From Hugenholtzia roseola DSM 9546 (GTDB taxonomy: Bacteria; Bacteroidota; Bacteroidia; Cytophagales; Bernardetiaceae), in the NCBI RefSeq assembly GCF_000422585.1, contig NZ_AUGI01000052.1, positions 1 to 58,138 on the forward strand: DNA of 58,138 nt. Reading direction: 5' to 3'. Both the position numbers and the translations under genes were made by a program. The first letter of the stretch is position 1, and the number at the start of each line of letters is the position of its first letter. This document shows positions 50,387-58,138 of the stretch, one piece after another. The notes below the pieces were generated by a model, which was given only the letters and a program-made list of their open reading frames with translations, was not told where the DNA came from and did no database searches.

Positions 50387-51580
50387 TTAAATTAAGCTCT
50401 TAATTCCACTTCCTTTTAAGTAGCCCTGTGTCCACAAATAACCCAAGGCATCACCCTCTTTGACCAAATTCTGAACAACTTTATCATCTTTAGCTCGCTG
50501 AACTTGCGTATATCCGTCTTTTTTATAGAGCCAAAAAAGTTCCTCTATTTTGAGGTGATTCACAAAATCAGGCGAGTGAGTTGAAATAAAAACTTGTCCC
50601 TGCTGCGCATACTCTCTAAACTCTTCGGCTAACTCCCTCAAAAGTTCAGGATGCAAATAATTCTCAGGCTCTTCTACACAAAGGAGTGGATGTGGAGTTG
50701 GGTCGTTGAGTAAAATTAAGTAAGCAAACATTTTTATAGTTCCGTCAGATACGTAACGCGATATAAAAGGGTCCTTGAAAGTGCCGTCTTTAAATTGAAG
50801 GACAATACGACCATCTATGGTTTTTGTGGCTCGTACTTCGGAAATTCCTGGTATGCGTTTTTTCATCTTCCCTAAGATTTGTTCAAAAATAGGTCTATGG
50901 TTTTCATAAATATACTCTGTAACTTGAGCTAAATTGTTTCCATTTCTTGAAAGATGTTCACTAAGCCCTGTTTCCTCTATATTTTGGGCAGCCTGAATTT
51001 GAAAATTAGAAACAAACCAATTTTCTAACAACCTACGAAAAGTGCTAATTGCCTTAAATTTTTTGAATTGACCCAAGCCTTTGATAGCCAAAATATCAGG
51101 AGATTCTAAAACTTGCTCTTCTCGTTGGTCTTTAAACTCTTGCTTGGCTTCTGCAAATTCTGCTTCGTTTATAATCGCACTACCGCGCCCCCTTGAGAAA
51201 TCTAAAAAACGATAAGGACGACCGCGACTGCCTCGCCTATAGCTCAATACTTCTTTAGTTACGATAGGAGATTTGTTTTCACTCAACCCAATAGAAAGTT
51301 CATACGTAACCAAGGGGGAGCCCGGTGTATCTCTAAATTTCAACTCAAATTCTATATCACCTGTGCTATTGCGAGAAATAACCTCATCAAACCCTCCGCG
51401 TTGATGAAGTGCGTGTTTAACGTTATGATGCAAAGCACTACTAAGGAAGCCAAAAACATCAAAAAGCGTAGTCTTTCCTGACCCATTAGCACCTAAAAAG
51501 ACGCACAAGTTAGGGAAGTCACGTATTTCCATGTTATGAAACACTTTAAAATTTTTAACTTTTAGTTTTTCAATTTTCAT
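50387..51580 (-). CDS. AAA family ATPase (AAA_21/OLD-like), partner of DUF4276
   Basis: 397 residues. Walker A GANGSGKTTLFD (~residues 30-41), an ABC-type signature-like segment (YVSDGTIKMFAYLILL), Walker B LLCVEEPENYLHP, and a switch His in ISTHSPDF. An SMC/RecF-type split ATPase as in OLD or Gabija-like systems, with the TOPRIM-like part encoded separately (DUF4276). Such pairs are common in defence islands; this one is solitary. It has its own promoter. Confidence 0.85.
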   Translation of the reverse strand: MKIEKLKVKNFKVFHNMEIRDFPNLCVFLGANGSGKTTLFDVFGFLSSALHHNVKHALHQRGGFDEVISRNSTGDIEFELKFRDTPGSPLVTYELSIGLSENKSPIVTKEVLSYRRGSRGRPYRFLDFSRGRGSAIINEAEFAEAKQEFKDQREEQVLESPDILAIKGLGQFKKFKAISTFRRLLENWFVSNFQIQAAQNIEETGLSEHLSRNGNNLAQVTEYIYENHRPIFEQILGKMKKRIPGISEVRATKTIDGRIVLQFKDGTFKDPFISRYVSDGTIKMFAYLILLNDPTPHPLLCVEEPENYLHPELLRELAEEFREYAQQGQVFISTHSPDFVNHLKIEELFWLYKKDGYTQVQRAKDDKVVQNLVKEGDALGYLWTQGYLKGSGIKSLI

Positions 51581-51665
51581 ATTTTTATAAAAAATTGTTT
51601 TTGTAATAACTATTTAGTCTAACTACTTCTATTTAAAACTACTCTTGAAGCAGTTAAAGACCTGG

Positions 51666-51694
51666 CAAATATAGTAAAAAATATCTAAATGCAA
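51666..51694 (-). promoter_or_regulatory. Promoter of the ATPase-DUF4276 pair
   Basis: On the minus strand TTG (51694-51692), 18-nt spacer, TATATTTG (51673-51666). About 85 nt leader to the ATPase start. Confidence 0.55.
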
Positions 51695-51729
51695 ATTAAA
51701 AAGTCATAGAAAGTCAAAAAAATAACACC

Positions 51730-52662
51730 TCACCTCCGCTTGGTGGTTTTTGTGTGCGAAACAGTTTTTTTCTTTTTAGTGGAGGAGTGGTTTAGGCTGT
51801 GTGTAGATTTTTTCTGTGAAGAAGTGCCATGGCTTAGATTTTGTGCCTCTACGCGCCTTTTTGCCATCATCTTATCGAGCAGTGTCGTGCGCAGGCGGCG
51901 TGTCCTTTGGATAATCTGGGTGCGTTGGTCTTCGCTTGCTGTGGTGCTTTCCGATTCTTGGGATAGAACTTGGTCGCAAAGATTGAGGGCAGTTTCGCCC
52001 TCCCCTATAAGGGTTAGGTATTCCCAATAAAGTTCGCGCCATTGCAGGCTATCTTGAAAATAATATTGATAAAGATAGTCTAAATTAGATTTTTCCGTTT
52101 GAGCGCGTGCCTGATACGCCTCTTGTGAGGACGCATTTTGTAGCCCCCAAAGTAAATCTTGCAGCAAAACAAGGGAAGTTTGATAGTTTTGCGACCTACG
52201 CTCTGCCGCACTTTGCTCGACTTGCGACAACTTTTGCGCCCCAAAATAGGCATCATACAGTTGCCATTCCTGCTGCCAAGCCGCCAAGTCCCAACGCGCA
52301 TCTCTGTCTTGAAGGGCTTTGAAAAGAGCCTCGATAGACGCAAAAGAAGGCGAATACGCCGTATCCTTATTACGCGCCTTTTCCCAAAAATGGGAAGTCT
52401 GCTTTTGTGCCAAAAAATCTTTGCGCAGGCTATCCAAATAGAGTTGAAGGCTCGTTAGGTCGTCGTAATAAATCCAGTCGTTTTTGATTTTTGCAGGAAT
52501 ATCTGCCAAAGGAATCCTTTTGAGGCGTATGGTTTGCCCCTGCCACTGCCAAAGGGTTTCATATTGTGCCTGCTTTTTAAAAAACGAAGTGCTATTTTCT
52601 TGTGCTTTTAAAAAAGGCATCAGAAAACAGATAAGAAAAATGAAAATAAGTTTTGCTTTCAT
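51730..52662 (-). CDS. Secreted protein with basic tail, unknown function
   Basis: 310 residues from ATG 52662 (MKAKLIFIFLICFLMPFLKAQ). Signal peptide, then a mostly helical, Gln/Leu/Tyr-rich body (TPR-like spacing in WRELYWEYLTLIGEGETALNLCDQVL), and a C-terminal ~40 residues very rich in Lys, Ser, His and Thr (KKSTHSLNHSSTKKKKTV...). I do not recognise the family. The longer frame to 52836 overlaps the ABM gene and is rejected. Confidence 0.6.
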   Translation of the reverse strand: MKAKLIFIFLICFLMPFLKAQENSTSFFKKQAQYETLWQWQGQTIRLKRIPLADIPAKIKNDWIYYDDLTSLQLYLDSLRKDFLAQKQTSHFWEKARNKDTAYSPSFASIEALFKALQDRDARWDLAAWQQEWQLYDAYFGAQKLSQVEQSAAERRSQNYQTSLVLLQDLLWGLQNASSQEAYQARAQTEKSNLDYLYQYYFQDSLQWRELYWEYLTLIGEGETALNLCDQVLSQESESTTASEDQRTQIIQRTRRLRTTLLDKMMAKRRVEAQNLSHGTSSQKKSTHSLNHSSTKKKKTVSHTKTTKRR

Positions 52663-52666
52663 AAAA

Positions 52667-52963
52667 TTAAGAAACTTGTATAAAAGGATACAACGAAAAA
52701 GCGATAGGCTTTGCAGCAAAACCGATTTTGGTTGCTGCCCAGACCGATTTAAAAAGTTCGGAGTGGCGGTAAGTGTCCAAATCTTGCGCCTGCTGCCAAT
52801 GGCTATAAGTCGTAAAAATGGCGGGATTGTCGGCATCTTGCAGGAGTTCTAAGTGCAGACAGCCTTGAAAATGGCGGATTGCATTTTTATTGGTTTCGAA
52901 ATTTGCCAAAAAAGTAGGCACAAAATCAGGACGAAATTCCATGCGGACGATACGAACAAGCAT
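52667..52963 (-). CDS. Antibiotic biosynthesis monooxygenase (ABM/YgiN-like) domain protein
   Basis: 98 residues, single dimeric alpha-beta barrel: VRIVRMEFRPDFVPTFLANFETNKNAIRHFQGCLHLELLQDADNPAIFTTYSHWQ. Typical ABM length. The substrate is unknown (quinol monooxygenase-like and heme-degrading relatives exist). Only 4 nt upstream of the next gene, so cotranscribed with it. Confidence 0.82.
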   Translation of the reverse strand: MLVRIVRMEFRPDFVPTFLANFETNKNAIRHFQGCLHLELLQDADNPAIFTTYSHWQQAQDLDTYRHSELFKSVWAATKIGFAAKPIAFSLYPFIQVS

Positions 52964-53005
52964 CAGATAGGAAAGGTTAGGATTTAGGGAATTGGTATGC
53001 TACTA

Positions 53006-54334
53006 TTAGTATTCGAGTTTGCGAATGGCATCAAAATAAGAAACCGAAAAAGGGACTAAGTCGTTGAAATTGAGCTTTTTGGTATCAAACTGAAGCTGCG
53101 GATACATCTCCTTCTGACTGCGTACAATTTCTTTGAGGTAGTCTTGAATTTGCTTTTTATGCAATTTTTCGCCCTGCCAAAAGATGTTTTTTCCCCCCAA
53201 AGCCACAAAATAATCCGTATTGATGATGCGAATATAAAGGTGCAAAAAACGGCGGTGCGGTGCAGGCATGCCAAAATTGAAAAAGGCATATAGGGCGGCA
53301 TATTCTAAAATAAGCGGCACAAAATGGTCTAATTTGTTATCTAAATACCAAAAAACGGCTTGTAATTGTGCCGTCAGATGGGCATTGATTTCTGTTAAGT
53401 CGGCAGGTTTGGCAATTCCGAAAGTAGCCTTTGTCGCATAGAAATTCTTGACCATCTGTTTTTCCGAAAATTCGGCAAGTTGGGTCAAGATTTTTTGTAG
53501 AGCCTGATTTTTTGCTGCAATGGGCAAATTGTCCTCACTAAAAAACTGCAAATGCGCCGTTTCTATCAGGTTTAAAATATCACCTTCGGGCAGAGTCAGG
53601 TAGTCTATGCGGTACAAAACAGTGAGGTAGTAAAAAGAAACTAAGGCTTCTAATTTTGCCAACGCGCCTTCCTGACAGGCGTGCAGGGCTTCGTGTGTCC
53701 ATTTTTTTACAAAATACGACTTGTTATCAATCTCATTTTGCGGCAATTCGCCCACATGAGAATCGGCAATCGGGGCAAGTTGCGGAAATTGAACCAGCCA
53801 AACGTCGTCATTTTTATCGGCATTGACGGCAATTTCGCGCAGTCCGTTGTAGAGTTTGGCAGGGTTGCTATCTTCGGTATCGGTAGAAAAGCGCATCGAA
53901 AGAATGTTGTCGGGACTAAGTGAAAAACAACTATAAAAAAAGTTATAGTTTGATTCCATAAGCCTTCTATAAAGTGCAATATTTGGCACTTTACTTTCTG
54001 CAATTTGTACCTGTGCGGAAAAACTTACCTCCGTAGCCTCTCCCACTACTTTTTTCGAGCCTTGAAAGATGGTGAATAAAATCTTAAACTTTTCGCCTGC
54101 TTCTTCCAACGCAATTTCTACATTCGCCTCGTCTTCATCTAAGAGAAAGTTGAAAAATTCGAGGTAGGCTTGCTTGTAATTTTTCTGTTCGTAAAAAGCC
54201 ATCGCACGCTGCCAAGACTGCTCCTTTTCGAGCGACTTATGCGCGTCTGTATATCTGCCAAAACGCACCTCGATGTCGTCTTTGATATAGGGCGAAGCGG
54301 GCTGAAAGAAGGCAAAAATATTTTTAAAATTCAT
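53006..54334 (-). CDS. Uncharacterised protein (442 residues)
   Basis: No recognised catalytic domain. N-terminal ~80 residues include a TPR-like unit (AFYEQKNYKQAYLEFFNFLLDEDEANVE). The remainder is helical with several conserved-looking aromatic stretches (YNFFYSCFSLSPDN, LEYAALYAFFNFGMPAPHRRFLHLYIRI). No signal peptide. I do not know the family. Confidence 0.7.
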   Translation of the reverse strand: MNFKNIFAFFQPASPYIKDDIEVRFGRYTDAHKSLEKEQSWQRAMAFYEQKNYKQAYLEFFNFLLDEDEANVEIALEEAGEKFKILFTIFQGSKKVVGEATEVSFSAQVQIAESKVPNIALYRRLMESNYNFFYSCFSLSPDNILSMRFSTDTEDSNPAKLYNGLREIAVNADKNDDVWLVQFPQLAPIADSHVGELPQNEIDNKSYFVKKWTHEALHACQEGALAKLEALVSFYYLTVLYRIDYLTLPEGDILNLIETAHLQFFSEDNLPIAAKNQALQKILTQLAEFSEKQMVKNFYATKATFGIAKPADLTEINAHLTAQLQAVFWYLDNKLDHFVPLILEYAALYAFFNFGMPAPHRRFLHLYIRIINTDYFVALGGKNIFWQGEKLHKKQIQDYLKEIVRSQKEMYPQLQFDTKKLNFNDLVPFSVSYFDAIRKLEY

Positions 54335-54408
54335 GTGCTTTTCAGTTTTATAGCAAAAACATCATATCAGCCAAAGGCGATAAAGTTAGGCAGGAGACTT
54401 TCCTGTTC

Positions 54409-55098
54409 CTACCTTCGCGAGCCTTCCGTAGGGGAAAGTTTCTTTTTGTAGTCTTTATTGCGAATAGACTCGATAAATTTTGCCCAAGCAAAGGGATTAA
54501 GCAACTGCAAAGTAGGGACAAAGAAACGATTATTGATGCCATAAATCTGATTGTTCATCATCATTCTATAATTCCCTTCGGCACTCATGGGCGTTTCGAG
54601 TGCCATGTTATAGATGCGCTCTTGACTCAAATTTTCGCGCATGGCAGTCAGGCGCGGGTCTTCGAGTTGGAGGGCTAAGATAGCTTCTTTAAATTCGTAG
54701 GCGTTATCAAAAGGATAAATAATTACTTCATCTAATAAATTATCTTTTTGCTGCATATTGATAAAAATAGAATAAGAAGGTTCGCCTCTTCGCGGAATGA
54801 TGATGCGCACAGGCTCTAATCCCATAGAAGTTATATGCACCGTATCGCCTTCTAAGGCATTGATGGTAAAATAGCCTGCCCCGTTGCTGGTAGTGCCTAC
54901 GCCCGCTCTTGGAATGAGGATATGGGCATACGGCACGCCATAAGCACTATCGCCCTCCACCAAAATACCCGAAAAACGCACTACTTGGCGTTCGCCCTGC
55001 GCCCTTGATTCAGTGGTAAGTGAAAGGGCAAGCAGCAAAAAGCAGACTGCACCCCATAAAGCCAAAGAGGAACATTTGGAAAAAAGAAAGTTTTTCAT
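54409..55098 (-). CDS. Secreted carboxypeptidase-regulatory-like domain protein
   Basis: 229 residues from ATG 55098 (MKNFLFSKCSSLALWGAVCFLLLALS). Signal peptide ending SRAQ; then a CarboxypepD_reg-like beta-sandwich (FSGILVEGDSAYGVPYAHILIPRAGVGTTSNGAGYFTINALEGDTVHITSMGLEPVRI) and a ~90-residue helical tail. Common surface or periplasmic family in Bacteroidota; role unknown. Own promoter. Confidence 0.8.
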   Translation of the reverse strand: MKNFLFSKCSSLALWGAVCFLLLALSLTTESRAQGERQVVRFSGILVEGDSAYGVPYAHILIPRAGVGTTSNGAGYFTINALEGDTVHITSMGLEPVRIIIPRRGEPSYSIFINMQQKDNLLDEVIIYPFDNAYEFKEAILALQLEDPRLTAMRENLSQERIYNMALETPMSAEGNYRMMMNNQIYGINNRFFVPTLQLLNPFAWAKFIESIRNKDYKKKLSPTEGSRR

Positions 55099-55113
55099 CT
55101 CGAATAAATTTAA

Positions 55114-55145
55114 CAAAAATAAAATACAATTTTATCCAAAAGCAA
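55114..55145 (-). promoter_or_regulatory. Promoter of the carboxypeptidase-regulatory-like gene
   Basis: On the minus strand TTG (55145-55143), 21-nt spacer, TATTTTTG (55121-55114). Confidence 0.72.
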
Positions 55146-55267
55146 AATCACACGCAAAAACCATAGAGGGCAAAGTCGCTTTTCCTATCCTACGCATAAA
55201 GATACGAAATTGTGTAGGATATGCGAAAAAAAGGTGAATAAAAACGCGCCTTTCTTTGGCAGAAGCA

Positions 55268-55290
55268 GGGACAACGTGCTGGCTTGTCCC
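55268..55290. repeat. GGGACAA/TTGTCCC hairpin
   Basis: GGGACAA (55268-55274) and TTGTCCC (55284-55290), followed by TACTTTTTTT on the plus strand. The same GGACAAG..CTTGTCCCTAC word occurs near 16907-16926 and in decayed form near 18136-18160, so it is a dispersed short repeat. Confidence 0.6.
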
Positions 55291-55304
55291 TACTTTTTTT
55301 GGGT

Positions 55305-56735
55305 CTAATCTACTTTCGAGAGCTTGACTACATTGGTGCGCTGTTTTTCATTGATAGGCATGCTGGCAGTATTGATAAAAAGGTCGCCTTTTTCCAAAAG
55401 TCCGTTATCTACCAAAATCTGTTGGGTTTCTTTGAAGGTAATATCGGTAGAAACAAATCTATCATAGAAAAAGCCTCTCACGCCCCAAATCAGGCTAACT
55501 GTGGTGAGCAAACGGGCGTTTCCTGTGAAAATAAAAATACGCGCTTTGGGGCGATGGCTCGCTATGCGAAAGGCAGTATAGCCGCTCTGGGTCATGGAAA
55601 GAATCGCCTTGGCTTGCGTATTTTGCGCCAAACGGCAGGCAGTCGTAAGCACACTGCGGGCGATAAAATCGGGGTAGCTGGGGTCTATTTCGTAATAGCG
55701 ATTGTAAATAGATTCGGCATTGACCTCCATCGAGTGGATAGTCTTCATCACACTCTTGACCACTTCTACGGGGTATTTGCCTACGGCGGTTTCACCACTT
55801 AGCATGAGCGCGTCTGCTCCGTCCATGACGGCATTGGCGATGTCGTTGGTTTCGGCACGTGTCGGGCGCGGATTGGTAATCATCGACTCCATCATCTGGG
55901 TTGCGATAATGACGGGTTTTCCTGCTTCGTTGGCTTTTCTGACGATTCTTTTTTGCAAAAGTGGCACATCTTCGGCTTTAATTTCTACGCCCAAATCGCC
56001 ACGTGCGACCATAACGGCATCAGAAGCCTCGATGATGGAATCGATGTTGTTGATGGCTTCGGGGCGTTCTATTTTGGCAATGATATGCGAAAAGCCTTTC
56101 TGGTTGTTGATAATTTCGCGCAAACGCAACATATCGCTGGCTTGTCGGACAAAAGAAAGGGCAATCCATTCTACCTTGTGTTTGATGCCAAAAAGGACAT
56201 CTTGGTAGTCTTTATCTGTTAGGGAGGGCGCGGAAATGTCGGTATTGGGCAAATTCATACCCTTTTTAGATTTGAGCATACCCCCAAAAACCACACGCGC
56301 ATGCACCAATCCACCCGAAACCTCGGTTACGGTAAATTCTAATTTTCCGTCATCTATCAAAATCGTATCACCTGCCTTGACATCGCTGGGTAGCGATTCA
56401 TAGGTGCAATAGACGCGCTTGGCATTAGAAAGGCACTTTTCTACGGTAAAGACCACTTCTTGGTCTTTTTCTACCAAAACGCCCCCATTTTCAACCTCGC
56501 CAATGCGGATTTTGGGACCTTGTAGGTCTAAAAGAATCCCCACGTGAAAATTAAACTTGTCGTTGAGTTCGCGAATATGGCTCACCACTTGGGCATGCTC
56601 TTCATAACTGCCGTGTGAAAAATTGAGGCGAAAGACATCTACGCCTGCGACCATTAGCTCTAAAAGTTTTTCGCGTGTGGCGGAGGCAGGTCCGACAGTG
56701 GCAATGATTTTGGTCTTATTGAAAAAAAGTTTCAT
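55305..56735 (-). CDS. pyk: Pyruvate kinase
   Basis: 476 residues. KIIATVGPAS N-terminus, HVGILLDLQGPKIRIG, IIAKIERPEAINNIDSIIEASDAVMVARGDLGVE (catalytic Lys and metal Glu), PVIIATQMMESM, and C-terminal regulatory domain (SGYTAFRIASHRPKARIFIFTG). Final ATP-making step of glycolysis. Normal length. Confidence 0.96.
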   Translation of the reverse strand: MKLFFNKTKIIATVGPASATREKLLELMVAGVDVFRLNFSHGSYEEHAQVVSHIRELNDKFNFHVGILLDLQGPKIRIGEVENGGVLVEKDQEVVFTVEKCLSNAKRVYCTYESLPSDVKAGDTILIDDGKLEFTVTEVSGGLVHARVVFGGMLKSKKGMNLPNTDISAPSLTDKDYQDVLFGIKHKVEWIALSFVRQASDMLRLREIINNQKGFSHIIAKIERPEAINNIDSIIEASDAVMVARGDLGVEIKAEDVPLLQKRIVRKANEAGKPVIIATQMMESMITNPRPTRAETNDIANAVMDGADALMLSGETAVGKYPVEVVKSVMKTIHSMEVNAESIYNRYYEIDPSYPDFIARSVLTTACRLAQNTQAKAILSMTQSGYTAFRIASHRPKARIFIFTGNARLLTTVSLIWGVRGFFYDRFVSTDITFKETQQILVDNGLLEKGDLFINTASMPINEKQRTNVVKLSKVD

Positions 56736-56825
56736 AGAATTGTGTGTGGTTAGAGGTAAGAGAGAGGCAATTTTGCCGCCCTTGCTTGCGTTTTGGGGCT
56801 ATTCAGTAGCCTTCTCGCATTAAGG

Positions 56826-56833
56826 CAAAGATA
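56826..56833 (-). promoter_or_regulatory. -7 box upstream of pyk
   Basis: TATCTTTG on the minus strand, 90 nt before the pyk ATG; no TTG at the usual distance, so only half a promoter is supported. Confidence 0.4.
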
Positions 56834-56899
56834 AGGACAAATTTCGGATTCTTGTTTTTTTAGCTTTATTTTGCTACTTAGAACCAAATTGATACGATT

Positions 56900-57907
56900 T
56901 TGTCAACCGAAACCACGTCTATTGCTGTTATTGGCGGCGGCAGTTGGGCGACTGCCTTAGTCAAAATCCTTTCCGAAGGCAATACCCACATTCATTGGTG
57001 GCTGCGCTCGAAGCACGACATCGAACACATGAAGACCTATGGTCGTAACCCCAGTTATTTGAGTGATGTAGAAATAGACAGTGAAAAAGTCTTTCCTACA
57101 CAACAGCTCAAAGAAGCAGTGGCGGCGGCTTCTCACGTCTTGCTTGTCATTCCCTCTGCCTTCGTGAGCGAGGTTTTGGGCAAATTGCAGCCGTCAGATT
57201 TGGCGGGCAAAGTTGTCATTTCCGCTGTAAAGGGTATGATTGCAGGCAAAAATAGCTTAGTTACGGATTATATCCACGAACAATTAGGCGTGCCTACTTC
57301 TCATCTTTTAGTAGTGGCAGGACCTTGTCATGCCGAAGAGGTCGCCCAAGAGCGTCAGTCTTACCTTACTATCGGTGGGAATGATTTAGCCCAAGCCGAA
57401 TTTTTCGCCTCCCTACTGCGCTGTCATTACATCAAAGCCTACCCCAATTTAGACTTAGATGGTGTGCAGTATGCTGCCGTTTTGAAAAATATCGTTGCCT
57501 TAGCCTGTGGTATTGCACGAGGGTTGAATTATGGCGATAATTTTCAGTCTGTATTGGTTTCAAATGCCATGCAAGAAATGAAACGATTTTTAGACAAAGT
57601 TCGCCCCGAAACGCCACGCGATTTGAACGAATCGGCATATTTAGGAGATTTGCTCGTAACGGCATACTCTCAATTTAGCCGCAACCGCACCTTTGGCAAT
57701 ATGATTGGCAGGGGCTATTCGGTCAAGTCGGCACAAGTGGAAATGAATATGATTGCGGAAGGTTACTATGCCGTAAAAGCCGTTTATCAAGCCAATAAGC
57801 AGCATTTTCAAGCCTACACCCCGATTGTAGATGCCGTTTATCATATCTTGTATGAAAAAATTTCGCCTATTGTAGAGTTTAGAATTTTGAAGGATAAACT
57901 CAAATAA
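56900..57907 (+). CDS. gpsA: NAD(P)H-dependent glycerol-3-phosphate dehydrogenase
   Basis: 335 residues. Rossmann motif VIGGGSWATALVKIL right at the N-terminus, SAVKGMI, and C-terminal catalytic region LKNIVALACGIARGLNYGDN. Reduces dihydroxyacetone phosphate to glycerol 3-phosphate for phospholipid synthesis. The start is a TTG at 56900: an in-frame stop lies at 56879, no ATG or GTG occurs between it and the Rossmann motif, and the next in-frame Met is inside the domain. Confidence 0.93.
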   Translation: MSTETTSIAVIGGGSWATALVKILSEGNTHIHWWLRSKHDIEHMKTYGRNPSYLSDVEIDSEKVFPTQQLKEAVAAASHVLLVIPSAFVSEVLGKLQPSDLAGKVVISAVKGMIAGKNSLVTDYIHEQLGVPTSHLLVVAGPCHAEEVAQERQSYLTIGGNDLAQAEFFASLLRCHYIKAYPNLDLDGVQYAAVLKNIVALACGIARGLNYGDNFQSVLVSNAMQEMKRFLDKVRPETPRDLNESAYLGDLLVTAYSQFSRNRTFGNMIGRGYSVKSAQVEMNMIAEGYYAVKAVYQANKQHFQAYTPIVDAVYHILYEKISPIVEFRILKDKLK

Positions 57908-57950
57908 AATACCTTCCAAACGACAAGGCGAACCCAAAGCCCACAAAGAA

Positions 57951-57990
57951 AAAGCTCACCAACAGCAACAAGGCAGTGGTGAGCTTTTTT
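57951..57990 (+). terminator. Terminator of gpsA
   Basis: AAAGCTCACC (57951-57960) pairs with GGTGAGCTTT (57978-57987), followed by TTTT. Confidence 0.9.
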
Positions 57991-57993
57991 TGA

Positions 57994-58113
57994 GCCGTCG
58001 GCGAAGCTCTTAGCCGTCGCCGAGGCTTTACAAAAACAAATCGGTCGCAGACCAAAAAAAAGAAAAAGAAAAGGTTTTCAAACCTCGCCGACGGGCAAAG
58101 CCCTCGGCGACGG
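57994..58113. repeat. GC-rich GCCGTCGGCGA-type inverted repeat cluster
   Basis: Related words GCCGTCGGCGAAGC (57994), GCCGTCGCCGAGGC (58013), CCTCGCCGACGGGC (58083) and GCCCTCGGCGACGG (58100) form a perfect 12-bp inverted pair (58014-58025 with 58102-58113) and others imperfect. GC content is far above the surrounding sequence. It may continue beyond the window. Confidence 0.65.
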
Positions 58114-58138
58114 TTTCGCTATTCTTTTACAATCTTAA

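Overview
The window reads as chromosomal DNA of a Bacteroidota bacterium, most likely a Cytophagales relative. Evidence: a TonB-dependent receptor, DUF2851 and DUF6252 proteins, an MBOAT acyltransferase, and repeated promoters of the Bacteroidota type (TTG, 18-21 nt, TAnnTTTG) in front of unrelated genes. Genus and species cannot be fixed from the sequence alone.

Bases 1-10,000 are an accessory region. It holds the end of a pentatricopeptide-repeat (PPR) protein, a tandem pair of Uma2 proteins plus a third copy, two leucine-rich-repeat paralogues, a DUF1016/PD-(D/E)XK nuclease, palindromic intergenic repeats with a gene remnant, a Doc-type toxin-antitoxin pair and a small HEAT-like protein. 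Around the toxin-antitoxin pair lie the most unusual objects here. Two units on the minus strand have the 3' half of a tRNA (anticodon arm, T arm, acceptor 3' strand) upstream of the matching 5' half (acceptor 5' strand, D arm), so each is a circularly permuted tRNA-like gene flanked by complementary leader and trailer. A third minus-strand RNA with the same 5' leader has its own promoter and terminator, and carries a 25-nt block almost identical to the universally conserved 23S rRNA helix 69-71 region.

Bases 10,000-40,000 are mostly core genes: heavy-metal-binding proteins, an SDR/TetR pair, an Hpt-HATPase kinase, polyprenyl diphosphate synthase, an endonuclease V-like protein, 4-hydroxyphenylpyruvate dioxygenase, a sensor kinase, thioredoxin, an ECF sigma factor with a membrane/beta-barrel partner, MBOAT, DUF2851-BirA, a TIGR04222-like Cys-rich protein, a PAS protein, FtsA and FtsQ (separately transcribed), a TonB receptor, trigger factor and tRNA-Leu.

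Bases 40,000-58,138 mix core metabolism (fumarylacetoacetase, the glyoxylate shunt pair malate synthase-isocitrate lyase, pyruvate kinase, glycerol-3-phosphate dehydrogenase) with defence-like genes: a nuclease-domain membrane protein, a single-chain type IIG restriction-modification enzyme, and an AAA ATPase with a DUF4276 partner. HPPD and fumarylacetoacetase together indicate tyrosine degradation through homogentisate, although the genes are about 22 kb apart.
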